Shown here piece after piece: positions 9,314 to 19,277 of a stretch of 64,000 nt of DNA; within the stretch, counting starts at the first letter, position 1, and each line of letters starts with the position of its first letter. The DNA comes from Pseudomonas versuta (lineage in GTDB: Bacteria; Pseudomonadota; Gammaproteobacteria; Pseudomonadales; Pseudomonadaceae). Under the pieces are notes generated by a model, which saw nothing but the letters and a program-made list of their open reading frames with translations, did no database searches and was not told the DNA's origin. The position numbers and the translations under genes were made by a program. The stretch is from contig NZ_CP012676.1 of NCBI RefSeq assembly GCF_001294575.1, forward strand, positions 4,668,001 to 4,732,000, read 5' to 3'.

Positions 9314-9934
9314 ATGAACAAATTACTCGTGAGTCTGCTGTTGACCTTGGGCGTCGCCGGTACTGCCCAGGCCGCAGCCACCGCCCTTGTAGGCGATGCT
9401 GCTGCAGGTCAGGCAAAAACCGCTGTATGTGGCGCTTGTCACGGTCCGGACGGCAATAGCATGGCGCCAAATTTCCCGAAGCTGGCCGGGCAAGGTGATC
9501 GCTACCTGCTCAAGCAACTGCACGAAATCAAGGACGGCAAGCGCCAGGTACTGGAGATGACCGGCTTGCTGACCAACCTGAACGATCAGGATCTCGCGGA
9601 TATCGCCGCTTACTACTCCAGCCAGAAAAACTCGGTGGGTGCTGCTGACCCGGCACTGGTTGCCCGTGGCGAAGCCCTGTTCCGCGGTGGCGACCTGCAA
9701 AAAGGCATGCCGGCGTGCACCGGTTGCCACTCGCCTGACGGCCAGGGTAATGCCGCTGCCGGCTTTCCGCATTTGGGTGGCCAGCACGCCAGCTATATCG
9801 AGAAACAACTGACCGACTTCCGTGAAGGCGAGCGTACCAACGACGGTGACTCGATGATCATGCGCGGTATTGCTGCGAAGCTGAGCAACAAGGATATCAA
9901 GGCGCTGGCCAGCTACATTCAAGGCCTGCACTAG
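9314..9934 (+). CDS. cc4: Dihaem cytochrome c4
   Basis: Periplasmic electron carrier with two covalently bound haems, which passes electrons toward cytochrome oxidases. The 206-residue precursor has a signal peptide ending AQA-AAT and two c-type domains with CGACH (residues 39-43) and CTGCH (135-139). Internal duplication is visible: each half has a P-K/H-L-x-G-Q motif (FPKLAGQ and FPHLGGQ) and a late Met as likely sixth haem ligand. It lies 46 bp after the broken cytochrome c5 gene, and both probably share a promoter upstream of 8982. Confidence 0.94.
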   Translation: MNKLLVSLLLTLGVAGTAQAAATALVGDAAAGQAKTAVCGACHGPDGNSMAPNFPKLAGQGDRYLLKQLHEIKDGKRQVLEMTGLLTNLNDQDLADIAAYYSSQKNSVGAADPALVARGEALFRGGDLQKGMPACTGCHSPDGQGNAAAGFPHLGGQHASYIEKQLTDFREGERTNDGDSMIMRGIAAKLSNKDIKALASYIQGLH

Positions 9935-10003
9935 GGTTGTTCACGCCGGATGCATGCCTTCGGCGGTGTTAACGATCGTTTAATCCTTGACTGTGAACCT
10001 GAA

Positions 10004-10027
10004 AGGGCAGCTTCGGCTGCCCTTTTT
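10004..10027 (+). terminator. Terminator after cytochrome c4
   Basis: An 8-bp perfect stem AGGGCAGC / GCTGCCCT with loop TTCG is followed by a short T-run. It separates cc4 from dsbA. Confidence 0.88.
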
Positions 10028-10123
10028 CGTAACAACTGCCGCTACACTACCGAACTCAAGCCAGAACGGGCCTGTCTGAATACAGGTCACGTTGAAGCGA
10101 CCTTATTTGCCCAGGAGTAAAGC

Positions 10124-10768
10124 ATGCGTAATCTGATTCTCAGCGCCGCTCTCGTCAGTGCCAGTCTGTTTGGCATGACCGCTCAAGCTGCCGAACCGCT
10201 TGAAGCGGGTAAACAATATGTAGAGCTGAGCAGCGCCGTTCCGGTTGCAGTGCCAGGCAAGATCGAAGTAGTTGAGCTGTTCTGGTATGGCTGCCCGCAT
10301 TGCTATGCATTCGAGCCCGTGGTGAACCCTTGGGTCGAGAAGCTGCCTTCTGACGTGAACTTTGTACGCATTCCTGCCATGTTTGGAGGCCCATGGGATG
10401 CCCACGGGCAAATGTTCCTGACCCTTCAAGCCATGGGTGTAGAGGGTAAAGTTCACCACGCCGTCTTTGAAGCAATCCAGAAAGAAGGCAAACGCCTGAC
10501 CAAACAGGATGAAATGGCCGATTTCCTGGCGACCCAGGGCGTAGATAAAGACAAGTTTCTCGCGACTTTCAACTCGTTCGCGATCAAGGGCCAGATTAAA
10601 CAAGCTAAAGAGCTTGCCCAGAAGTACGGCATCACTGGCGTACCGACCATGGTTGTTGATGGCAAGTACCGATTCGATCTGGGTACTGCCGGTGGCCCGG
10701 AGCAGGCACTCAATGTGGCCGATCAACTGATCGCCAAAGAGCGCGCAGCAGCGGCAACCAAGCCTTAA
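10124..10768 (+). CDS. dsbA: Thiol:disulfide interchange protein DsbA
   Basis: Periplasmic oxidase that introduces disulfides into exported proteins. The 214-residue precursor has a signal peptide (about 1-22, MTAQAAEP) and a thioredoxin fold with the inserted helical domain. The active site is C57-P-H-C60 in FWYGCPHCYAFEP, and the cis-proline loop is GVPTMVV. It has its own Shine-Dalgarno (AGGAG, 6 bases before the ATG). The next gene begins 13 bp after its stop, so the two may be cotranscribed. Confidence 0.96.
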   Translation: MRNLILSAALVSASLFGMTAQAAEPLEAGKQYVELSSAVPVAVPGKIEVVELFWYGCPHCYAFEPVVNPWVEKLPSDVNFVRIPAMFGGPWDAHGQMFLTLQAMGVEGKVHHAVFEAIQKEGKRLTKQDEMADFLATQGVDKDKFLATFNSFAIKGQIKQAKELAQKYGITGVPTMVVDGKYRFDLGTAGGPEQALNVADQLIAKERAAAATKP

Positions 10769-10781
10769 GGGCGCCCTTCCC

Positions 10782-11648
10782 GTGAGGAGCTGGAAAACAA
10801 AGCGAACCGTTGCCCTGCACGAACCGCAGGTCAACGAGGATCATCTGGCTGCCTGCGGGCTGCCGGATGATCGGCGTTTGCGACTGCTCAGTTTTAATAT
10901 CCAGGTCGGTAACAGTACCCAGAGCTACCGTCATTACCTGACCCGCAGCTGGCAGCATGTACTGCCGCACAAAGGGCGGGCCGGTAACCTGGACAAGATA
11001 GGCGACTTGTTGAGCGACTTCGATCTGGTCGCTTTGCAGGAAGCTGATGGTGGCAGCCTTCGATCCGGCTACATCAATCAAGTCAAATACCTGGCCCAAC
11101 AGGGCGAATTCCCTTACTGGTATCAACAACTCAATCGCAATCTGGGTCGCCTGGCCCAGCACAGCAATGGCGTGCTCAGCCGGCTGCGCCCTACGGCGAT
11201 TGAAGATCATCCCTTGCCCGGCCCTGCGGGTCGTGGCGCAATTTTAGTGCGCTTCGGTACTGGTCCTGATGCACTGGTCGTGGTGGTCATGCACCTGGCG
11301 CTGGGGACTAAGGTGCGGACGATGCAACTGGCCTATATTCGCGAGCTGGTAAGCGGTTATCAGCATCAGGTGCTGATGGGCGACATGAACACCAATGCCA
11401 CAGATTTACTCCAGACTTCGCCCCTGCGTGACCTCGGTTTGCTGGCGCCGCAAATGGAAGCCACCTTCCCCAGCTGGCGTCCGCAGCGTTGTCTTGATCA
11501 TATTTTGCTCAGCCCCAGCCTTACGCTGGAGCGTGTGCAGGTGCTGGATCAGCCCATCTCTGATCATTTGCCGGTGGCAGTTGAAATCCGCTTGCCGGGG
11601 ACGGTGGGCGTCGACGCCCTGCCTGTGCTGAGCAGCCCCTCTTCATGA
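10782..11648 (+). CDS. Endonuclease/exonuclease/phosphatase-family protein
   Basis: A 288-residue protein of the EEP (DNase I-like) fold. Recognisable motifs are LLSFNIQVG near residue 35-43, the metal-binding Glu in LVALQEADGG, VVVMHLALG, MGDMNTN, LDHILLSP and the catalytic SDHLPV. It starts at a GTG at 10782; there is no good alternative. No signal peptide is seen. Its stop overlaps the ATG of the diguanylate cyclase by 4 bp (ATGA). The substrate (nucleic acid, phospholipid or other phosphodiester) cannot be told from sequence. Confidence 0.88.
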   Translation: MRSWKTKRTVALHEPQVNEDHLAACGLPDDRRLRLLSFNIQVGNSTQSYRHYLTRSWQHVLPHKGRAGNLDKIGDLLSDFDLVALQEADGGSLRSGYINQVKYLAQQGEFPYWYQQLNRNLGRLAQHSNGVLSRLRPTAIEDHPLPGPAGRGAILVRFGTGPDALVVVVMHLALGTKVRTMQLAYIRELVSGYQHQVLMGDMNTNATDLLQTSPLRDLGLLAPQMEATFPSWRPQRCLDHILLSPSLTLERVQVLDQPISDHLPVAVEIRLPGTVGVDALPVLSSPSS

Positions 11649-13687
11649 GTGCTGATGACGCCAGTCGCTGGAAAGAAAAGTACCTAAAAAGCATCGAGCG
11701 CCAAGACAAACTGGAACGTCGCTGGAGTGCCCGGATCGATTTGCTGCGCCGGGGGCTGGTACGCAGCACTCTGGCGGCAGAAGGCACTGATCGCACCGTC
11801 GACCAGTGCATGAAGGAGATGCGCGACGCGCTACGCACTGACGAGATGGACGCCGCGTTGGCGGCATTGTTGCCGCGTCTCGAAAAGGCCGTACTCGACT
11901 CCGAGCAGCGCCGGGAAACCCGCGTTGAGCAAATCAGTACGGCACTCAATACCCTGGTCACCCAGCTGCAAGCGCTGGCGTTGCCGCGGGAAGTCAGCAA
12001 GCCGCTGAAGGCATTCGCCAAACAGCTCGACAGCCGTGCAAGCCAGGCACGCGAGATCCCGCTGTTGCTCGATGAACTGAGCCATTTGCAAGGACTTGCT
12101 CTGGCGCCCCAAAGCCCTGAGTCAGAGTCGCCAAAACCGGGCTTGTTGCAGCGATTGTTCGGTGCTCAGGGGGCAGACCGGGCAGTACCCGAAGTCACTG
12201 CACCGCAAGTTACCCGGGCACAGGCAGCGACACAGCCTGCGCTCGCCAAACCCCCTGCAGCACCTCCATCGCCCTCGTTGCCGCTGGCTGAAAGTGCCCC
12301 GCCCGAGCTGGAGCGGCTGCATTCGGTGCCGGTGGCAGTGGCCGATACTGAGGCCTCGTCGCCGCACCCTCAGGATGATCACGCACAGCCCCTGCCCGCG
12401 CCGCAAGTTCCAGTGCCTGAAGAGTCGCAGGAGCATGTGTCCGCCGGGGCACTGGAGTCTGTTGTCGCCCTTGTGGATGCAGAAAACAGCCTGCCCGAAG
12501 TCCTGGTTGATTCCCCAACCCCTGAAAGTGATGACTTTACCGGGCCACCTGAGTCATACGAGCCTGGCCAGGCAGAGCCCCTTGCGGGCGATGCGGTCTA
12601 TGCCCTGCCTGAAAGTCCCGAGCCATCCTACAGCTCGGTCGCGGTGCATATTGAATCCACCCTGCTTGGGTTGCTGAGCGACCTTTCATTGCCGGAGCAT
12701 CATCGCCCGCAAGCAGAGGCGATGCGCATTCGTCTTGAAAAAGGGCTCAACTGGTACGAACTGCTGCCCATCCTCGATGATCTTGCCGTTCTGATGCTGG
12801 CTGTCGCTGACAGTGATCAGCATGAGTTCGAGGCGTATCTCAAGCAGCTCAACGGGCGGTTGGAGTTGTTCCAGAACAACCTTCAGGCTGCGAGCGAGGG
12901 GCACAGCGAAGGTCGATCTGCTGCCGCTGACTTGCACAGTCAATTGCGCGAACACGTCGACGGGTTGCAAAACAGTGTTCACGACGCGGTCGATCTGCGC
13001 AGCCTCAAGCACATTCTGGAAAACCGCCTGGAAGGCCTGCTGGGTACGCTTGACCAACACCAGCAGCAGCGCGATGCACGGGAGCAAGAGGTCGCCGCGC
13101 ACCTGCAAGCCCTGGCCGAGCGGGTTGTACAAATGGAACAGCAAGCCCAGGGCTATCGCGAGCACCTTGAAGAGCAGCGCCAGAAAGCCCTGATTGACCC
13201 TCTCACCGGTTTGCCCAACCGTGCGGCCTGGGGCGAGCGACTTGGACTTGAAGTCAGACGCTGGCAAACAGAAGCAAGTCCGTTGTTGATCGCCATGCTC
13301 GACCTTGATCATTTCAAGCGCATCAATGATGGTTATGGTCATCTGGCGGGCGATAAAGTGCTGAAGATTATTGCCACTCAGCTACGCAAGCACCTGCGCC
13401 CCGGCGACTTTATCGCCCGTTTTGGCGGTGAGGAGTTTGTGCTGTTGATCCCTGGCGCCACGCTGGCCACGGGTGCGCCATTGCTCGAAAAGCTGCGTGC
13501 GGCCATTGCAGGCTGTCCGTTTCACTTCAAGGGCGAGCCAGTCACCATCACCGCTTCTATCGGTGTCTCGGCATTCAGGCCGGGTGACCGCAGCGAGCAT
13601 GTACTCAAGCGTGCAGATGACGCCCTGTATCGGGCCAAGCATAACGGGCGAAATTGCATTGAGACCGACCTCCAGCCGCAGCCCTGA
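11645..13687 (+). CDS. GGDEF diguanylate cyclase (DgcH-like)
   Basis: Makes c-di-GMP from two GTP. The 680-residue protein has a long N-terminal region (coiled-coil at 10-140, then a Pro/Glu/Ala-rich linker at about 155-330, then helices to about 510) and a C-terminal GGDEF domain. The active site is RFGGEEF (about 590-596), preceded five residues upstream by RPGD, an intact inhibitory I-site. No membrane segment is seen, so it is likely cytoplasmic. P. aeruginosa has a cyclase of this architecture at the same locus (PA5487). It is translationally coupled to the preceding EEP-family gene. Confidence 0.93.
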   Translation: MSADDASRWKEKYLKSIERQDKLERRWSARIDLLRRGLVRSTLAAEGTDRTVDQCMKEMRDALRTDEMDAALAALLPRLEKAVLDSEQRRETRVEQISTALNTLVTQLQALALPREVSKPLKAFAKQLDSRASQAREIPLLLDELSHLQGLALAPQSPESESPKPGLLQRLFGAQGADRAVPEVTAPQVTRAQAATQPALAKPPAAPPSPSLPLAESAPPELERLHSVPVAVADTEASSPHPQDDHAQPLPAPQVPVPEESQEHVSAGALESVVALVDAENSLPEVLVDSPTPESDDFTGPPESYEPGQAEPLAGDAVYALPESPEPSYSSVAVHIESTLLGLLSDLSLPEHHRPQAEAMRIRLEKGLNWYELLPILDDLAVLMLAVADSDQHEFEAYLKQLNGRLELFQNNLQAASEGHSEGRSAAADLHSQLREHVDGLQNSVHDAVDLRSLKHILENRLEGLLGTLDQHQQQRDAREQEVAAHLQALAERVVQMEQQAQGYREHLEEQRQKALIDPLTGLPNRAAWGERLGLEVRRWQTEASPLLIAMLDLDHFKRINDGYGHLAGDKVLKIIATQLRKHLRPGDFIARFGGEEFVLLIPGATLATGAPLLEKLRAAIAGCPFHFKGEPVTITASIGVSAFRPGDRSEHVLKRADDALYRAKHNGRNCIETDLQPQP

Positions 13688-13808
13688 AGGTTCTGCGAGC
13701 GGCTACAGGGTTGCAGGCGGTGGTGAGGTGCAAGAGGTTGCGTTCAGATGCACCCGCAGCCAGTAAGGTATGCTGGCGCATTAATATTTTCCTGTGTTGG
13801 CTCCGCCC

Positions 13809-14591
13809 ATGAAATTCTCAGCGCTTCTTATTGTGTTTCTTGCCCTGCTGGCCGGTTGTACCGGCGGCCTTCGCATGGATACCAGCCATCCTTCGGTCAA
13901 CCACGACAGCCGTGTGCAGTTCGTGGTGCTTCATTACACCTCGACCTCGCTGGAGCGTTCACTGCAGTTGCTCACCAGCGGGCCTGTCAGTAGCCACTAT
14001 CTGATTGGCGATACCCCGCCAACCATTTTCAAGCTGGTGGATGAAAACCAGCGGGCCTGGCACGCCGGTGAGAGCCAATGGAAAGGCCGCACCTGGCTCA
14101 ACTCCAGTTCCATCGGCATTGAGATCGTCAACAAGGGGTACCGCGATACACCGAACGGGCGGGTCTGGTATCCCTACACCGAAGGGCAGGTCCAGTCGTT
14201 GATCGCGCTGCTCAAAGACATCACGACGCGTTACAAAATCGATGCACACAACATTATTGGTCACAGCGACATAGCGCCCCTGCGCAAGCTTGACCCGGGC
14301 CCGCTGTTTCCCTGGAAGCGCCTGGCCGAGGCAGGCTTCGGTGTCTGGCCAGAGGCTCAGGCCGTAGCCCGCGAGCAGGCTTTGTTTGCCAACGCGTTGC
14401 CAAGTATTACCTGGTTTCAGCAGCAGTTAGCGCTATTGGGCTACGAGACACCGCAGACCGGTGAGCTGGACGTTGCTACTCGCCATGTACTGGCGGCCTT
14501 CCAGATGCACTTTCGGCCAGCACTGTTTGATGGCACCCCCGATGCAGAAAGTGCGGCCATCCTGAAAGTACTGAATACACAAACCCGGTAA
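13809..14591 (+). CDS. ampDh2: N-acetylmuramoyl-L-alanine amidase, AmpDh2-like lipoprotein
   Basis: Cleaves the amide bond between MurNAc and the stem peptide of murein. The 260-residue protein starts at the ATG at 13809 and carries a lipobox (LLAGC at residues 14-18), so it is probably anchored in the envelope. The amidase_2 domain shows the zinc His in VLHYTST, IGIEIVN and the C-terminal zinc site IIGHSDIAP...KLDPG. A peptidoglycan-binding domain follows (about 185-260, WFQQQLALLGY). Position and layout match AmpDh2, the periplasmic AmpD paralogue involved in murein recycling and AmpC control. Confidence 0.92.
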   Translation: MKFSALLIVFLALLAGCTGGLRMDTSHPSVNHDSRVQFVVLHYTSTSLERSLQLLTSGPVSSHYLIGDTPPTIFKLVDENQRAWHAGESQWKGRTWLNSSSIGIEIVNKGYRDTPNGRVWYPYTEGQVQSLIALLKDITTRYKIDAHNIIGHSDIAPLRKLDPGPLFPWKRLAEAGFGVWPEAQAVAREQALFANALPSITWFQQQLALLGYETPQTGELDVATRHVLAAFQMHFRPALFDGTPDAESAAILKVLNTQTR

Positions 14592-14605
14592 TGACCAGGA
14601 AAGCG

Positions 14606-16396
14606 CTATAACAGGGGCAAGGCCATATAAAACTGGGTGCCCTGTCCCGGGCGCGAATAGACGCCGATCCGCCCGCCGTGCAATTGCACGATCTCCTTGC
14701 ACAGCGCCAACCCAAGGCCGGCGCCGCCCTTTTTGCGCCCTACCTGCACAAAGGGTTCGAAAATCCTTCCTTGCTGGCCGTAGGCAATACCTTCGCCATT
14801 GTCTTCGACGCTGATAATCACCCGCTCGCCATGCCGGCGCGCCTGCAGGCGAATTTGACCGCCGCTGCCGGTGTGGCGCAAGGCATTGTCCAGCAGGTTA
14901 TCCAGGACACGTTCGAGCTGGGCCTGGTCGGCATTCAAGCCCGGCAGCGGAGACTGCAACTCGACCAGCAACTCGACACCCTTGGCAGCTGCCCTCGCCG
15001 CGAAGCGGGCCCGGGCATCTTCCAGCATGTCCGGCAGGTCGCACGGGGCCAGCGTCAGCTTTTGCATGCCGTTTTGATAGCGGGAAAAGTTCAGCAGGTC
15101 ATTGATCAGCTGCATCAGGCGCTGCATCTCTTCATTGACGGTGTTGAGCAGGTCGGTTTCACGGGACTGCGGGTCAAATTTGGCACGCTCCAGAAACAAA
15201 CCGAAGGCCATATGCATACCGGTGACCGGGGTGCGCAACTCGTGGGAGGCGCGTAGCACAAACTCGCTGCGAACCCGTTCAAAGGCCCGTTGCTCCGTGA
15301 CGTCATGCAGCACCATCACCGCGCCCAGAATTGGCCCTTTGGGCTGGCTGACCGGGGTCAGGCTGTAGGTAAGCAGGCGGTTTTCACCCTCAATATCGAC
15401 GCTCAAGTCTTCCGGGGCGCGTTCAAGGCTGCCGCCACGCAAGACCGTCAGCAATTGTTGATCGAGTTCGGGGCGCATCAATGCCTCGCCCAGCGGCTGA
15501 CTCAGACGGCTTTCGTCCCATCCCAGCTGGCGTTGAGCCACAGGATTCAAATGCTCAAGGCGGCCCTGCTGATCAATCATCAGCAACCCGTCGTCAATGC
15601 TGTCGAGCACTGCCTGAAGCCGCTGCTGACCTGCCAGAAGTTCGTCGACATTGGTCGCCTGATGCTGGCGCAAGGCTTCGGCCATGATCCCGAAACGCCG
15701 GGTCAGCAGGTTCATCTCAGTGGCCGAAGAAAGTGGCAGCACCACCTCGAAGTTGCCTTTACCTATATTGTCGGCGGCTTTGGCCAGCGCCTCGATCGGC
15801 GCGCCAAAACGTCGGGCTATGCCGTGGGCGGTAATAAAACCAATGGTCAATACCGCAAGTCCCACAAGCCCCAGTAACCAGGCAATGATCAGTGCCCGGT
15901 CACGGGCGGAGGCCTGGGCGGCATAGATGTTGTCGAGTGCCTGGCGGTGCTCGGCAATCAGGCCGTTGCGCAACAGGTTGAAGCTGTTCCTCAGCTCGTT
16001 GTCAGTACTCAGGTCAGGCGTGCTGTCATGCGTGGAATTAAGCGCTTTCAGAAAGCTCTCATAGTCCGCGCGAGCCTGGACAAAGCCGTTGTGCAGATTG
16101 TTTTTGCGTTCATGCTCGATGCCCTCATCGAGCAGCTGCTGGTACTCATTGATGGAGGCCTGCAGTGCTTTGGGGTCTTGCCGGGTGCTCAGCATCAGGA
16201 TCAGTTGGTCACCCAGGCTTTGACGCAGTTTCAGGCCCAGATCGAGGGTGATGAAGTTGTTGCGGATCAGCGCCTCCTGGGTTTGAGCCATTTGCATCAC
16301 GCTGACGACGCCGAGCAGCAGCCCGAGCAGCGCCACCGTAATCAGTGCAGAAATGCTTAGAAACAGCCGGGTGCGCAGCTTGATCGCAAGTTTCAT
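14606..16396 (-). CDS. kinB: Sensor histidine kinase KinB
   Basis: Inner-membrane kinase/phosphatase of AlgB that in P. aeruginosa restrains alginate production. The 596-residue protein starts at the ATG at 16396, right after algB. Order of domains: membrane helix (12-34), helical periplasmic sensor (about 35-165), second helix (about 168-190), HAMP, PAS (about 260-370), then the H-box ASHELRTPVT (His about 387) and the HATPase domain with DNLLDNALRH, DNGEGI and GLGLALCKEI. Length and layout agree with KinB. It is the second gene of algB-kinB (10-bp gap). Confidence 0.95.
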   Translation of the reverse strand: MKLAIKLRTRLFLSISALITVALLGLLLGVVSVMQMAQTQEALIRNNFITLDLGLKLRQSLGDQLILMLSTRQDPKALQASINEYQQLLDEGIEHERKNNLHNGFVQARADYESFLKALNSTHDSTPDLSTDNELRNSFNLLRNGLIAEHRQALDNIYAAQASARDRALIIAWLLGLVGLAVLTIGFITAHGIARRFGAPIEALAKAADNIGKGNFEVVLPLSSATEMNLLTRRFGIMAEALRQHQATNVDELLAGQQRLQAVLDSIDDGLLMIDQQGRLEHLNPVAQRQLGWDESRLSQPLGEALMRPELDQQLLTVLRGGSLERAPEDLSVDIEGENRLLTYSLTPVSQPKGPILGAVMVLHDVTEQRAFERVRSEFVLRASHELRTPVTGMHMAFGLFLERAKFDPQSRETDLLNTVNEEMQRLMQLINDLLNFSRYQNGMQKLTLAPCDLPDMLEDARARFAARAAAKGVELLVELQSPLPGLNADQAQLERVLDNLLDNALRHTGSGGQIRLQARRHGERVIISVEDNGEGIAYGQQGRIFEPFVQVGRKKGGAGLGLALCKEIVQLHGGRIGVYSRPGQGTQFYMALPLL

Positions 16397-16406
16397 CGTA
16401 TACGGC

Positions 16407-17753
16407 TCACAAGTTGTACTGCTTGCGCTTGCGATAGAGTGTCGAAGCGTCGATACCCAGGGTTTTTGCCGCCTGGTCCAGGGTTTCGCTGGTGGCCAGT
16501 ACCGCACCGATGTGCGCTTTTTCCAGTTGGTCGAGACTCAGTGCTGAACCAATGCGCGGAGTGTTCGGGGTGGTTTGCTCGGCCATGCCCAAGTGGCTGA
16601 TTTCAACAACTTCCTGCGGGCAAATAATGCTCGCTCGTTCTACCACGTTGCGCAGTTCCCGGATGTTGCCCGGCCAGCGGTAGTTGGCCAGCGCCAGCCT
16701 GGCTTCTTCGCTGAAACCCCGGGCCGGACGGGCGTACTCTTTTACGAAGCGGGCCAGAAAGCGGTCGGCCAGGGTCAGAATGTCTTCACTGCGTTCGCGC
16801 AACGGCGGTAAATGCAGGGTGATGACGTTCAGGCGGTACAGCAGGTCTTCGCGAAAACGGCCTTCGCGCACCATGTGTTCAAGATTGAGGTTGGTGGCCG
16901 CCAGAATCCGTACATCGGCGCGGCGGGTTACAGGATCGCCAACTCGCTCGTAGGCCTTGTCCTGAATAAAGCGCAGCAGCTTGGGTTGCAATGTCAGGGG
17001 GAAATCGCCGATTTCATCCAGAAACAAGGTCCCGCCATCGGCCTGGTTGACTCGGCCCAGAGTGCTTTCACTGGCGCCGGTGAATGCTCCGCGAGTGTGG
17101 CCGAACAGCTCGCTTTCCATCAATTCGGCGGTCAGCGACGGGCAGTTAATGGTCACACAGGACTTTTTAGCCCGTTTGCTCCAACCATGAATAGCCTGCG
17201 CCAGCTCGCCCTTACCGGTCCCGGACTCACCGAGAATCAGGATGTTGGCATCGGTGCCGGCAACCTGGCGCGCGGTTTCCAGCACGGCCATCATGGCCGG
17301 ACTGTGAGAATCGAGCCCGTCCTTTGGCTTGCGGATCTCACCTTCAAGGGCTTCGAGACGGGCGGACAGCTGGCGTACCTCCAGCTGCTTGGCCGTTGCC
17401 AGTCGCAGTTGGTCAGGGCTGCACGGTTTCACCAGATAGTCGGCTGCACCCGCCTGAATGGCGTCCACGGCGGTGTCCACGGCCGAGTGAGCAGTCACTA
17501 TTACGACCCGCATCCACGGGGCCTGAATGCGCATCTGGGCCAGTACATCCAGGCCATTGTCTTCACCCAGGCGCAAGTCCAGAAAACACAGGTCGAACAC
17601 TTGCCGCTGCAACAGCGCATCGGCCTGGGCCGCGCTGTTGGCGGTGGCGACGGTGTAACCCTCGTCTTCGAGGCAATAGCGGAATGTGCGCAGGATGGCA
17701 GATTCATCGTCGACCAGCAGAATGCGGCCCTGGTGTTCTTTGGCTGACTCCAT
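16407..17753 (-). CDS. algB: NtrC-family response regulator AlgB
   Basis: Response regulator controlling alginate and virulence genes. The 448-residue protein has a receiver domain with acidic pocket VDDE (14-17), phospho-acceptor D59 in CFLDLRLG and K in LVKPCSP. The AAA+ domain has Walker [10 protein letters not shown], an intact GAFTGA loop (needed to contact sigma-54) and the R-finger region. The C-terminal Fis-type helix-turn-helix is [21 protein letters not shown]. The gene is cotranscribed with kinB. An intact GAFTGA is notable given the sigma-54-type site about 330 bp away upstream of the divergent gene. Confidence 0.96.
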   Translation of the reverse strand: MESAKEHQGRILLVDDESAILRTFRYCLEDEGYTVATANSAAQADALLQRQVFDLCFLDLRLGEDNGLDVLAQMRIQAPWMRVVIVTAHSAVDTAVDAIQAGAADYLVKPCSPDQLRLATAKQLEVRQLSARLEALEGEIRKPKDGLDSHSPAMMAVLETARQVAGTDANILILGESGTGKGELAQAIHGWSKRAKKSCVTINCPSLTAELMESELFGHTRGAFTGASESTLGRVNQADGGTLFLDEIGDFPLTLQPKLLRFIQDKAYERVGDPVTRRADVRILAATNLNLEHMVREGRFREDLLYRLNVITLHLPPLRERSEDILTLADRFLARFVKEYARPARGFSEEARLALANYRWPGNIRELRNVVERASIICPQEVVEISHLGMAEQTTPNTPRIGSALSLDQLEKAHIGAVLATSETLDQAAKTLGIDASTLYRKRKQYNL

Positions 17754-18180
17754 TTCCTGCCTTCCTTTATGTGTGTTCAGGGTTAGTGTCGGAATAATCG
17801 GGCAAGTTGCATGATTTTTTCACGAATCTTTAAGAGGCTAGCAGGGAAGCCATACGCCTGCATTGGCTAACTCGATGATTTTACTGATTTTTAACCTGTC
17901 TTTTGCGCATCGGTGGACTGCTCATTTACCCCGTTTGGTTCGTGGGGGTCGTATCGACCGGTGCAGATCGTGCAGAACGCACGACCTTCTCGGCAGGCAT
18001 CGTGCAGGATGCGCGCCCGGCAGTCTTCACATATGTCATAACTTATTGATCTATAAAGGTTTTATTTTTTTAAAAAGCTGGCATGCCGTCTGCACTATCC
18101 CTAGTAACGAAATTGCACAGCATCAGTCACGACTGGCTGTGCATTCCCAACATTGACCACCGAGTGGCAGGAGTTTGAGC
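17754..18180. other. Divergent intergenic region, algB to small membrane protein
   Basis: 427 bp without a convincing gene. Frames present here are short and lack Shine-Dalgarno sequences and coding character. The right half contains an AT-rich tract (18040-18075) and a sigma-54-like site at 18079-18094. The left half should contain the algB promoter; I did not find a convincing AlgU promoter there. Confidence 0.6.
18079..18094 (+). promoter_or_regulatory. Candidate sigma-54 (RpoN) promoter
   Basis: The sequence TGGCATGCCGTCTGCA has the invariant GG and GC spaced by exactly 10 bp and matches the consensus TGGCACG-N4-TTGCA at most positions. It predicts transcription starting near 18105, 75 bp before the ATG at 18181. 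AT-rich DNA lies immediately upstream, as is common at such promoters. Confidence 0.65.
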
Positions 18181-18731
<551 letters not shown>

Positions 18732-18733
18732 TC

Positions 18734-19198
18734 ATGATTAGCCGTTCCTTTAAGGCTATGGCCGCCGCCCTGTTGATGGGCGGCAGCGTCATGGCCCTGG
18801 CTGCAAACGATGGCCAGTCGCACGCAAACCAGCTACTCAGCGATCCCGACTATCGCCAGGCCTGGCAACAGGTGGTGAAGATGGAAGAGCGCTTACCCGA
18901 GTGGGTGATGAATCTTTCTGGCTCTGCCGAGCAGATGAATGCAGTCACCGAAGATGGCGATCAATATCTGGTCGGTCCTTTATGTGAAACCGCAGATACG
19001 TGTTCGACCAAGCGCTTGATTGTCGCGGTCAGTTTCGACAAGAAACACGCTTATGCAATGCTGGTTGAAGTACCGGCGGGTTTGCCTGCTGACAAATCAC
19101 CGACACGTCACGCCGACTACCGCTTTTTGGGCAAGCCGGACGCAGGCATGCAGGCCTTGCTCAAAGAGCAATTAAAGAAGGATCCGAGCTGGTACTGA
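18734..19198 (+). CDS. ivy: Ivy-family protein (vertebrate lysozyme inhibitor)
   Basis: Periplasmic protein of the Ivy family, 154 residues with a signal peptide ending ALAAND. The family inhibits c-type lysozyme by inserting a disulfide-closed loop into its active site. Here the loop reads CETADTC, longer and less basic than the classical CKPHDC, and lacks the key His. The P. aeruginosa gene at this locus (PA5481, Ivyp2) is likewise a divergent member. It is probably cotranscribed with the DUF1328 gene; a terminator follows. Confidence 0.85.
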   Translation: MISRSFKAMAAALLMGGSVMALAANDGQSHANQLLSDPDYRQAWQQVVKMEERLPEWVMNLSGSAEQMNAVTEDGDQYLVGPLCETADTCSTKRLIVAVSFDKKHAYAMLVEVPAGLPADKSPTRHADYRFLGKPDAGMQALLKEQLKKDPSWY

Positions 19199-19251
19199 GC
19201 TCTGTCTCTTTCTTGATTCTGTAGGGGGGAACTCACTCTTGCAGGCGCAAT

Positions 19252-19277
19252 AGCCCAGGTTTTATCTGGGCTTTTTT
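19252..19277 (+). terminator. Terminator after ivy
   Basis: A perfect 7-bp stem AGCCCAG / CTGGGCT with loop GTTTTAT is followed by a run of T residues. Confidence 0.9.

Noticed and set aside
17754..17880. AlgU-type promoter for algB
   Set aside because: The best -35 is CAACTT with a following ACTAAC at 16 bp, which is too poor to claim.
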